Source of the DNA: JAZDIU01 sp043804635
Lineage (GTDB): Bacteria > Chloroflexota > Dehalococcoidia > Dehalococcoidales > UBA2162
Assembly (NCBI GenBank): GCA_043804635.1
Contig: JAZDIU010000055.1
Location: forward strand, 1 to 8,914
Direction of reading: 5' to 3'
Length of the DNA: 8,914 nt
The notes below the pieces were generated by a model. The model was not told the origin of the DNA. It worked only from the letters and a program-made list of their open reading frames with translations, and searched no databases. Positions 1 to 5,370 of this stretch are shown one piece after another. Every line of letters starts with the position of its first letter. Positions within the stretch are counted from its first letter, which is position 1. The translations under genes and the position numbers were made by a program.

Positions 1-269
1 CAGAAGAAGTACAATCAGAAGATGGGAAAGTGGTAATACCAACCGTGAAATTCCAGATACCAGTAAAAGTGAAATTATCTCATATACACCGTTTTAAGAA
101 GACGTATTTTTGGCTTATTATCATATCTGGAACATTGTTCGGAAATGTATGGGTTGGTCAACAGCTAAGTAAAAATCCTGACGCCAAATTAATCTTTGTT
201 TCTGGTTTATTAGCTGTGTTATCTGCATTAGGAATTTATTTTCTTCAACAAAGTGCAAGTAACAGATAG
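1..269 (+). CDS. C-terminal end of a small two-helix membrane protein (5' end outside window)
   Basis: I do not recognise this protein. A GTG at 30 could start a 79-residue product, but the same frame stays open to the left edge (codons from base 3 read EEVQSEDGK before that GTG) and no ribosome binding site precedes it. The more likely reading is the tail of a longer gene. The visible part has a short basic hydrophilic stretch, then two hydrophobic helices (YFWLIIISGTLF... and LIFVSGLLAVLSALGIYFL) joined by a short polar loop (QQLSKNPDAK), ending in a few polar residues. It would sit in the cytoplasmic membrane. It is AT-rich, unlike the genes to the right, and lies on the element side of the tRNA scar at 442, so it is probably cargo of an integrated element. 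Function unknown. Confidence 0.5.
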   Translation, partial: EEVQSEDGKVVIPTVKFQIPVKVKLSHIHRFKKTYFWLIIISGTLFGNVWVGQQLSKNPDAKLIFVSGLLAVLSALGIYFLQQSASNR

Positions 270-355
270 TATAAGTCGTTAAAGCACAGAAGATATAGAT
301 GTCTTTGCTAACAAATTGCTAACACAAAAGAAACGACGGTTCAATATAGTATAAG
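266..355 (+). repeat. Direct repeat ATAGTATAAG, two copies
   Basis: The 10-base word ATAGTATAAG occurs at 266-275 and again at 346-355, exactly 80 bases apart. The first copy overlaps the stop codon of the membrane protein. Both copies lie within 180 bases of the tRNA scar, and the TTGCTAACA pair lies between them. Possible recombinase or excisionase sites; chance recurrence in AT-rich DNA cannot be excluded. Confidence 0.45.
305..324 (+). repeat. Tandem TTGCTAACA pair, 11-bp period (possible arm-type integrase sites)
   Basis: TTGCTAACA is repeated at 305-313 and 316-324 with a 2-base spacer, giving an 11-bp period that places both copies on the same helix face. Tyrosine recombinases of tRNA-targeting elements bind short directly repeated arm sites 100 to 200 bp from the crossover. 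This pair lies about 120 bp from the truncated tRNA at 442. The role is inferred. Confidence 0.45.
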
Positions 356-382
356 ACTTTACGCTTAAAAAAGGATATAGGG

Positions 383-431
383 TTGACGGGTAAAACACGG
401 AATTGATATTAAAAACACATAATGGCATATT
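383..431 (+). promoter_or_regulatory. Candidate outward-facing promoter at the element edge
   Basis: Two overlapping sigma-70-like pairs point to the right. TTGATA (403-408) is followed after 17 bases by CATATT (426-431). TTGACG (383-388) is followed after 18 bases by TATTAA (407-412). Either would transcribe through the truncated tRNA into the two genes at 514-1400, which have no other evident promoter. This is motif evidence only in an AT-rich stretch. Confidence 0.35.
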
Positions 432-441
432 CTTTTACAGA

Positions 442-497
442 CTTGAAAACCGTTGTCCCGCAAGGGACCGTGGGTTCGAATCCCACCTCCTCCGCCA
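442..497 (+). tRNA. Truncated tRNA-Ser(UGA): 3' half only, attachment-site scar
   Basis: The visible parts are the anticodon loop CTTGAAA (442-448, anticodon TGA), the 3' side of the anticodon stem, a long serine-type variable arm with stem GTCCC/GGGAC around GCAA (455-468), T stem-loop GTGGG-TTCGAAT-CCCAC (470-486), acceptor strand CTCCTCC (487-493), discriminator G and encoded CCA (495-497). The 5' half is absent: no GGAGGAG partner or D arm lies in the preceding 80 bases, and the five bases before the loop (ACAGA) do not pair properly with ACCGT. It cannot make a working tRNA. A break in the anticodon loop is one of the standard crossover positions of tRNA-targeting tyrosine recombinases, so this is best read as the att site left on the far side of an integrated element. 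Confidence 0.9.
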
Positions 498-513
498 GCT
501 AAATTTTTAATCA

Positions 514-948
514 ATGAACCAAAAAACTTCTGTACAAGAAAACTATAACGAACTTACCTATTACACGATGAATCACCCCGACCCCTCGTTTATTCATCAA
601 CACGTGGTAGATGCCTTTTGTGCTCAATATGCTGATGAACGCACCAAACCCATCGCTATCACCTTCGCTCTAATCGGACTTTACTTATATTTAGAGAAAA
701 ATTCCTCCGGCAAACAGGTGCAGCAAGCACATGTAATACTAGCCAGACACCGAAAGCAATGGCCGAAATTCAATCTACCGGCTTATAGCGGCAATATCAC
801 TGCTTCAGACGTATTAAAAGCCCCACCGGGCCCGGAACGTGATAAAATGATTCGCAAATGGTGTGACTCCGTCTGGGATGCATATAAGGGAAATCACCAA
901 AAAGTCGCCGCTCTCGTCCAGTCTGAATTACTGGAAAAGAAGAAATGA
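514..948 (+). CDS. DUF5946-like conserved protein of unknown function
   Basis: This is a 144-residue soluble protein without signal peptide or membrane helix. From memory of the family it matches DUF5946: an N-terminal YNELTYYTMNHPDPSFIHQH block (residues 11-30), then VVDAF, a KPIAITFALIGLYLYLE stretch (45-61), the QVQQAH block (68-73), WPKFNLP (83-89) and the PPGPERD motif (104-110) followed by conserved tryptophans at 116 and 121. The conserved histidines and acidic residues suggest a binding or catalytic site, but no activity is known to me. The ATG at 514 is 16 bases after the tRNA CCA and lacks a Shine-Dalgarno sequence. Its end overlaps the next gene by four bases (ATGA), so the two are probably translationally coupled. 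It is the first host gene after the integration scar. Confidence 0.75.
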   Translation: MNQKTSVQENYNELTYYTMNHPDPSFIHQHVVDAFCAQYADERTKPIAITFALIGLYLYLEKNSSGKQVQQAHVILARHRKQWPKFNLPAYSGNITASDVLKAPPGPERDKMIRKWCDSVWDAYKGNHQKVAALVQSELLEKKK

Positions 949-1400
949 AAAAACAGTCAGAGACAACGAAGTTCAGCCCTGATTTGATTGCCCCTTGCGG
1001 AATGAACTGCGGCATCTGCGGCGCCTACCTCGCGTATCGCAAGGACATTCCCCTGAAGCCCGGCAACAACGTCCACTGTAAAGGGTGCCGGCCCCGTAAT
1101 AAGCAGTGCGCTTTCATTAAGGGACGTTGCACCAACCCAAAGCTGGCCAATAACCAGATTACCTTTTGCTTTGAGTGCGCTGATTTCCCCTGTTACAGTC
1201 TCAGACGCCTTGATGAACGTTACCGCAAGAACTACCAGATGAGTATGATTGAAAATCTCAAAAATATCGAACGGAACGGTCTAACCGTTTTTCTCAGAGA
1301 ACAGAGAGAGAAGTATCGCTGTCCGAATTGTGGTGGAGTCATCAGCGTCCATAACCGGAAGTGTTATGATTGCCAGACTATCGAGAGCTGGCGAGGCTGA
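945..1400 (+). CDS. DUF3795-like cysteine-rich, probably zinc-binding protein
   Basis: This 151-residue protein has 14 cysteines. The N-terminal part fits DUF3795: APCGMNCGICGAYLA with Cys18, 22 and 25, then CKGC (45, 48), Cys55, Cys62, and CFECADFPC (75, 78, 83). The middle is a charged helical region (about 85-122). The C-terminus adds a zinc-ribbon-like pair, CPNCG (126, 129) and CYDC (140, 143). The spacing argues for bound zinc or an iron-sulfur cluster; function is unknown. It starts inside the stop of the upstream gene (ATGA overlap), with a weak purine-rich GGAAAAG tract ahead, and is probably co-translated with it. It converges on the solute-binding protein gene, with a hairpin repeat between their ends. 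Confidence 0.75.
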   Translation: MKKQSETTKFSPDLIAPCGMNCGICGAYLAYRKDIPLKPGNNVHCKGCRPRNKQCAFIKGRCTNPKLANNQITFCFECADFPCYSLRRLDERYRKNYQMSMIENLKNIERNGLTVFLREQREKYRCPNCGGVISVHNRKCYDCQTIESWRG

Positions 1401-1418
1401 CCAAACTACGCGGGGCCC

Positions 1419-1443
1419 GTTCATGGTGAGCTTGTCGAACCAT
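1419..1443 (-). repeat. Hairpin repeat unit 1 (loop TTCGACAAGCTCA, stem ATGG/CCAT)
   Basis: Read on the minus strand this is ATGG, TTCGACAAGCTCA, CCAT, then GAAC: a 4-bp stem around a 13-base loop. It has the same plan as the unit at 1450-1475 on the opposite strand, so together they form an inverted doublet in the gap between two convergent genes. It may help to stop or protect transcripts from either side; there is no T-run typical of an intrinsic terminator. Confidence 0.7.
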
Positions 1444-1449
1444 CGGTGC

Positions 1450-1479
1450 GCCCTTCGACAGGCTCAGGGCGAACGGATT
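1450..1479 (+). repeat. Hairpin repeat unit 2 (loop TTCGACAGGCTCA, stem GCCC/GGGC)
   Basis: The unit is GCCC (1450-1453), TTCGACAGGCTCA (1454-1466), GGGC (1467-1470), then GAAC and GGATT. Bases 1450-1479 match the reverse complement of 7435-7464 inside mutL at 29 of 30 positions. Together with the inverted unit at 1419-1443 it fills most of the 93-base gap between the convergent genes ending at 1400 and 1494. Confidence 0.8.
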
Positions 1480-1493
1480 AAATAGACCTCGTC

Positions 1494-3086
1494 TTAATGA
1501 GGTTCGATAGTTACCTGATTCAGCGTAGCAAAACCCAGTGGATTTATCGTATAACCTTTAACGTATGGCTTCACCAGGATATAATTCCGTCCGAACCATA
1601 AAGGTATACAGGCCGCATCGTTAACCAGCTTTTGCTCAGCTTCCTGATACAATGCGAAGCTCTTATTCCTATCCTGCTCGACGCCGGCTCTATCCAGCAG
1701 AGTATCAACTTCAGTATTGCCATAATCGCCATAATTAATACTACCTGAACGGCGAAAGAGAATATCGACGAAATCCTGGGGGTGCGGGTAATCGGCAATC
1801 CAGCCCATATCGAACATTTCATCTTTTTCTTCTTTAAGATGATAATAATACCTCTGCGGCTCCAGTTGTCTTACTTTGACTTCCACACCCAGATTCTGAC
1901 GCCATTGGTCGATAACAGCCTCTAACCCGGATGATATAAAACCGCCATAACCGGCAGTCGTCACAGTAATCGGCGGTAATTTAGATACATCGCCGTATCT
2001 CGACTGCCTTATTGATTCTTTAGCCTTATTTATATCGAAATCGAGTCCACGTAAATTTTCATTGTAACCGGGAAGACCGGCAGGCAGGATTCCTTCCGCT
2101 ACCTGCACGGTGTCTTTAAATACCAGCGAGACCAGCTTCTTCTTATCTATAGCTTGTGTAAAAGCACGGCGGACGTTGGCATCATAGAAAGGTGGCTTAC
2201 TGCAATTAAAGCCGATATAGGAGAAGCTCAGCTCCGGGACTTCCGACATTTCTTTATAAAAAGGGCCATTTTTATCGGTCGCCCGGTCGATATAATCTAG
2301 CGAAACATCGGTGGCATCGATTTCACCAGTCTCATACATGTTCATCGGCACACCGCTTAAAATTTTGAAAACCACCGCATTTACATTAGCTACCTTGCCA
2401 TAGTAAGCCGAATTCTTTTCCAGAGTAAGCAGGCTATTTTCCTGCCATTCCTTGAGCTTAAACGGCCCCGTCCCGTTAGGTTTATGCCACCAGTTACTTC
2501 CCGTTTTTACATTCTCTTCATCCACGACAAAGGCAGTAGGATAAGTAAGTTTAGACAGAAAATAAGATTTTGGAGAGTCTATTGTTACCTGCAGAGTCCG
2601 ATCGTTGATTACTTTGATACCGCTGATATCTTTTTTTTGACCGCTTAAAACGTCGGCAGCACCGACGATATCATTAAGATAAGTACCGGCAGTCAGCGAA
2701 CCGGTAGCCGGGTCGCAGGCACGCTCCCAGGAGTATTTGAAGTCCTGGGCTTTTACGTCGCGTCCGTTATGGAATTTGGCATTGCTTCTCAGGTAGAAAG
2801 TATAAGTCTTACCGTCCGGACTAATATCCCACTTTTCGGCTATATCGGCGGCCGGTTCCAGTTTATCGTCGAGTCTAAGCAGACCATTGAATATCTGCAT
2901 TATGTACTGGTGAGAGGTCATTTCCCCGGAAACCGCCGGGTCCAAAGTATTGGGGTCGCTGCCGTAAAGATTAAGGACCCCTGCCCCGCTTGGTGCCGTT
3001 GCCGTCGGCAATGGCAAACAGCTAGCAGCCAGCAGGTTGCTTACTACTAGCAAAGTAAAGACCAGAGAACGTAATGTTTTTAACAT
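1494..3086 (-). CDS. ABC-transporter solute-binding protein, family 5 (oligopeptide/OppA type), probable lipoprotein
   Basis: The 530-residue length is usual for family 5 peptide-binding proteins. The N-terminus has a basic start, a hydrophobic core (residues 8-21) and a cysteine at 23 in LLAASC, a slightly relaxed lipobox, followed by a Pro/Thr/Ala linker. Exported, membrane-anchored capture of peptides or similar ligands is therefore likely. Family landmarks are the LNLYGSDPNTLDPA start of the mature domain, IFNGLL, the WDISPDGKTYTFYLR and KFHNGRDVKAQDF blocks, NGTGPFKLKEW, VRRAFTQAIDKKKLV, WIADYPHPQDFVDILF and the terminal IPLWFGRNYILVKP block. Ligand specificity cannot be read from the sequence. 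No permease or ATPase gene lies beside it, so it is an orphan binding protein or works with a transporter encoded elsewhere. It is transcribed divergently from the aldolase operon across 114 bp. Confidence 0.92.
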   Translation of the reverse strand: MLKTLRSLVFTLLVVSNLLAASCLPLPTATAPSGAGVLNLYGSDPNTLDPAVSGEMTSHQYIMQIFNGLLRLDDKLEPAADIAEKWDISPDGKTYTFYLRSNAKFHNGRDVKAQDFKYSWERACDPATGSLTAGTYLNDIVGAADVLSGQKKDISGIKVINDRTLQVTIDSPKSYFLSKLTYPTAFVVDEENVKTGSNWWHKPNGTGPFKLKEWQENSLLTLEKNSAYYGKVANVNAVVFKILSGVPMNMYETGEIDATDVSLDYIDRATDKNGPFYKEMSEVPELSFSYIGFNCSKPPFYDANVRRAFTQAIDKKKLVSLVFKDTVQVAEGILPAGLPGYNENLRGLDFDINKAKESIRQSRYGDVSKLPPITVTTAGYGGFISSGLEAVIDQWRQNLGVEVKVRQLEPQRYYYHLKEEKDEMFDMGWIADYPHPQDFVDILFRRSGSINYGDYGNTEVDTLLDRAGVEQDRNKSFALYQEAEQKLVNDAACIPLWFGRNYILVKPYVKGYTINPLGFATLNQVTIEPH

Positions 3087-3096
3087 CTGATTTTAG

Positions 3097-3102
3097 ATAA
3101 TA
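3097..3102 (-). promoter_or_regulatory. Candidate -10 box for the solute-binding protein gene
   Basis: On the minus strand the sequence reads TATTAT, 10 bases before the ATG at 3086. No recognisable -35 box lies 17 bases further up (TACAAT there is poor). If used, the transcript would start only a few bases before the ATG, which also lacks a Shine-Dalgarno sequence. Confidence 0.3.
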
Positions 3103-3120
3103 ACACAAAGCACGCTATTA

Positions 3121-3159
3121 TTGTAGTATTTGCAGTATTGGTATTTATTTGTAGTATTT
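3121..3159. repeat. Repeated GTAGTATTT motif in the divergent promoter region (possible operator)
   Basis: TTGTAGTATTT occurs at 3121-3131 and 3149-3159, 28 bp apart, with a related TGCAGTATT at 3131-3139 and GGTATTT at 3140-3146 in between. The cluster lies midway between the two divergent start codons, a natural place for a regulator controlling both. No regulator gene is in the window; the operator role is inferred. Confidence 0.4.
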
Positions 3160-3162
3160 TAC

Positions 3163-3191
3163 TTGCTTTTCCCTTACTTTACGCTCATAAT
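3163..3191 (+). promoter_or_regulatory. Candidate promoter of the aldolase-kinase operon, near-leaderless
   Basis: TTGCTT (3163-3168) and CATAAT (3186-3191) are separated by exactly 17 bases. A start about seven bases after the -10 falls at roughly 3198, two or three bases before the ATG at 3201. No Shine-Dalgarno sequence lies before that ATG, so the mRNA may be leaderless. Confidence 0.45.
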
Positions 3192-3200
3192 ATCTGATAA

Positions 3201-4196
3201 ATGAAAAAACTGACTATCGGTAAAATAAGGGGCTTACAACAGATTGCCACACGTGATGGCATCTTTACAATGTGCGCGATGGACCACCGGGGCTCATTAC
3301 AGAGTATGATTAATGAGAAAGCACCGGAATCAGTCAGTCACGAAGAAATGGTCGAGCGCAAGCTGGAACTGTGCGCCATTCTGGGTAAATACGCCAGCGC
3401 CGTCCTTCTCGACCCTCTTTACGGTGCCGCTCAGGCAGTGAGCCGGGGTGCCCTGCCCAGAAATACCGGCCTCCTGGTAAGTGTCGAAGCTTCCGGCTAC
3501 GGTGGGGGAAAAGAAAACCGCTTGACCCGATTACTGGATGGCTGGAGTGTGGAAAAGATTAAGCGGATGGGCGCTTCAGCAGTTAAAATCCTCGTCTATT
3601 ACCGTCCGGACTTGACCGACTTAGCCAGACAGCAACTGGATACGGTAAGTAAAGTAGCCCGGGACTGTATCAAGTATGATATCCCTTTCCTGGTGGAACC
3701 GGTAAGCTATCCGGTGGACAGCGAAATCAAAAATCCGCAGCAATTTGCCGAGCAAAGAGGTGCCATAGTTATACAAACCGCCCGAGATTTCACTGCCCTA
3801 CAGATTGACGTCCTTAAGGCTGAGTTCCCGGCCGATTTACGCTTTGAAACCAACCGCACCAAACTAACCGAACTTTGCCACGAACTTGACGCCGCTTCCG
3901 AGGTCCCCTGGGTCATTCTCAGCGCTGGCGTTGATTTCGAAATGTTCTCGAAGCAAGTGGAAATTGCCTGCCGGGCCGGGGCATCCGGCTTCCTGGGAGG
4001 TCGCGCTATCTGGCAGGAAGCGATGCATATCGGCGATACCAAAGAAAGAATCAAGTATCTGGAAACAGTGTGTGCCGATAGACTAAAGAAACTTATTGAA
4101 ACAGCCGTCAAATATGCCACACCCTGGTATAAAAAGTCGGGCTTGCCCGCCGCTAACCTAGCTGAAGTATCGCCAGACTGGTACCGGGAATATTGA
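3201..4196 (+). CDS. lacD: Class I tagatose-1,6-bisphosphate aldolase-like protein (LacD family)
   Basis: This 331-residue cytoplasmic TIM-barrel aldolase would split a ketohexose 1,6-bisphosphate into glyceraldehyde 3-phosphate and dihydroxyacetone phosphate through a Schiff base. LacD active-site positions are all present: Asp28 in AMDHRG, Lys129 in SAVKILVYY, Glu166 in FLVEPVSYP and the Schiff-base Lys206 in DVLKAEFP. Further landmarks are LLDPLYG (69-75) and the phosphate-binding end LSAGVDFEMF...GFLGGRAIW (240-271). LacD enzymes are known to be loose about hexose stereochemistry, so fructose 1,6-bisphosphate is as plausible a substrate as tagatose bisphosphate. Sulfofructose-phosphate aldolases (YihT type) are relatives and a less likely alternative. 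It starts seven bases ahead of nothing resembling a ribosome site and is followed after seven bases by the PfkB kinase, forming a clear two-gene operon. Confidence 0.88.
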   Translation: MKKLTIGKIRGLQQIATRDGIFTMCAMDHRGSLQSMINEKAPESVSHEEMVERKLELCAILGKYASAVLLDPLYGAAQAVSRGALPRNTGLLVSVEASGYGGGKENRLTRLLDGWSVEKIKRMGASAVKILVYYRPDLTDLARQQLDTVSKVARDCIKYDIPFLVEPVSYPVDSEIKNPQQFAEQRGAIVIQTARDFTALQIDVLKAEFPADLRFETNRTKLTELCHELDAASEVPWVILSAGVDFEMFSKQVEIACRAGASGFLGGRAIWQEAMHIGDTKERIKYLETVCADRLKKLIETAVKYATPWYKKSGLPAANLAEVSPDWYREY

Positions 4197-4203
4197 AGTT
4201 ACT

Positions 4204-5205
4204 ATGATTGCTACGATTACTCTCAATCCTTCGCTGGACGACCACATTACCGTTGACGGACTAAAAGTCGAGGAAGCCAACCGTTGGGTTAGGCAGGACC
4301 GCTACGCCGGCGGCAAGGGCATCAATGTTTCACGGGCTATCTACGAAATGGGCGGCATCACGGTCGCTTACGGTTTTATCGGCGGCATTAATGGACGGGC
4401 TCTGGAAATATTGCTGGATGAAGAGGGCGTTCTTTTCAGCTTCACACCCATCCAGCATGAGACACGCGTTAATCTTTTTATCAACGATAGCCGGACCGAT
4501 CAGCAGACCAGAATCGACGCCCCCGGTCCCCATATCACCAAAAGAGACATGGACCGCTTCTTCAAAAAAATCAGGGGAATACGCCCCAGACCCGATATGA
4601 TGGTGACGAGCGGCAGCGCCCCACCCGGTGTTCCGGCTAAGATTTATTACGACATAATTAAGGAAGGTCAGGCGTCCGGAGTAAGGACTATACTCGACGC
4701 CGCCGGTCGTTGGCTCGCCGAGGGGATAAAAGCGAAACCATATCTTATTAAACCCAACGTCCACGAAGCCGAAGAGCTGCTTAAAAGGGAACTCCCCACC
4801 GAAGAGACAATCATTCAAGCTGCCCTCGACCTGGTTGAAACGGGTATCGAGGTAGTTGCTATCTCCCGTGGAGAAACCGGACTCATTGCGGCTGATAAGA
4901 AAAGTATCATCAAAGCGGTGCCCCCTCCCGTAAAAGTGCGGAGTAAAGTAGGTGCCGGCGACTGCACCGTTGCCGGACTAGCTTTAAAATTAGCCTATGG
5001 AGATTCGCTGCCGGAAGCCTGCCGGTTAGCCGTAGCAATGGGCACTGCCTGCGTCCTTACCTCCGGCACTGAGTTGTGCCATCGAGAAGATGTGGAAAAG
5101 CTACTACCGAAAATTAAAGTCTGGGAAATACCGCTGGAACAGCGACCAAAATCCCCGGATGCCGGCAACCCTATGGATACCAAGTCTCTTCCCAGAGCCA
5201 TCTAG
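4204..5205 (+). CDS. PfkB-family sugar-phosphate kinase (1-phosphofructokinase / tagatose-6-phosphate kinase type)
   Basis: This 333-residue ribokinase-fold enzyme would use ATP to phosphorylate a hexose phosphate to the 1,6-bisphosphate cleaved by the aldolase encoded just upstream. The start ITLNPSLDDHITVDGL is typical of the FruK/LacC branch. PfkB signature 1 is AGGKGINVSRA (residues 35-45). LIKPNVHEAEELL (181-193) and ISRGETGLIAA (220-230) are standard nucleotide-domain blocks. Signature 2 is VGAGDCTVAGLALKL (249-263) with catalytic base Asp253. FruK and LacC cannot be told apart by eye; the LacD-like partner favours neither, because LacD accepts several bisphosphates. The hydrophilic tail after residue 308 (QRPKSPDAGNP...) is longer than in most family members. 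The ATG follows the aldolase stop by seven bases, so translational coupling is likely. Confidence 0.9.
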   Translation: MIATITLNPSLDDHITVDGLKVEEANRWVRQDRYAGGKGINVSRAIYEMGGITVAYGFIGGINGRALEILLDEEGVLFSFTPIQHETRVNLFINDSRTDQQTRIDAPGPHITKRDMDRFFKKIRGIRPRPDMMVTSGSAPPGVPAKIYYDIIKEGQASGVRTILDAAGRWLAEGIKAKPYLIKPNVHEAEELLKRELPTEETIIQAALDLVETGIEVVAISRGETGLIAADKKSIIKAVPPPVKVRSKVGAGDCTVAGLALKLAYGDSLPEACRLAVAMGTACVLTSGTELCHREDVEKLLPKIKVWEIPLEQRPKSPDAGNPMDTKSLPRAI

Positions 5206-5227
5206 GGACAAAATCTGAAATTAGAAT

Positions 5228-5249
5228 CCTTCGGCAAACTCAGGACAGG
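5228..5249 (+). repeat. Degenerate hairpin repeat unit (loop TTCGGCAAACTCA, stem TCC/GGA)
   Basis: The loop at 5230-5242 matches the TTCGACAAGCTCA loop at 11 of 13 positions, flanked by TCC (5227-5229) and GGA (5243-5245), which pair. It lies just after the kinase stop codon. It is the third stem sequence seen around this loop in the window. Confidence 0.55.
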
Positions 5250-5295
5250 TATCGAAGCTCGAAACAATACTTAAATTCAAAACCCTAATGACCAA

Positions 5296-5366
5296 AACGT
5301 TTAAAATATTTGGATTTGATTATTTTGAATTTGTTTCGGATTTCGTATTTCGTGCCTCGGATTTAA
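5296..5366 (+). repeat. AT-rich intergenic repeat with recurring GGATTT / ATTTCG words
   Basis: The 165-base gap between the kinase and yggS holds GGATTT at 5312, 5338 and 5359 with TTTCGTATTTCG between. Related words (GGATTTCG and TTCGGATTTG) recur in the next gap at 6160-6182. No coding potential or clear terminator was seen. It looks like a spreading low-complexity intergenic repeat; it runs almost to the yggS start and may contain its promoter. Confidence 0.5.
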
Positions 5367-5370
5367 TATT

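Larger units (their letters stand above)
1..441. mobile_element. Right end of a tRNA-integrated element (inferred; most of it lies outside the window)
   Basis: The segment is visibly richer in A and T than the sequence after 500 and ends exactly where a truncated tRNA-Ser begins. Only the last 170 bases between the small membrane gene and the tRNA scar are non-coding, and they hold short direct repeats of the kind found at recombinase-bound element ends. No integrase is visible, so this is inferred from the boundary and composition alone. The intact tRNA-Ser and the integrase would be expected further left. Confidence 0.55.

Noticed and set aside
370..450. A complete tRNA-Ser interrupted by a small intron, using GGTTGACGGG...ACACGG (381-400) as a D-arm-like 5' part
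   Set aside because: The resemblance is short. No acceptor 5' strand (GGAGGAG) precedes it, and an insert of about 40 bases is far too small for a known bacterial tRNA intron. Truncation by integration explains the data better.
1419..1479. Classical intrinsic terminator between the convergent genes
   Set aside because: The hairpins have long 13-base loops, short stems and no following T-run, and the same units occur within a coding sequence, so repeat is the better label.
3707..4120. Minus-strand open frame inside the aldolase gene
   Set aside because: It is antisense to conserved catalytic-domain codons and rich in Ser/Ala from codon shadowing, with no independent support.
4330..4818. Long minus-strand open frame (162 codons) inside the kinase gene
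   Set aside because: The plus-strand kinase is unambiguous by its PfkB signatures. The antisense frame shows no recognisable domain or ribosome site.
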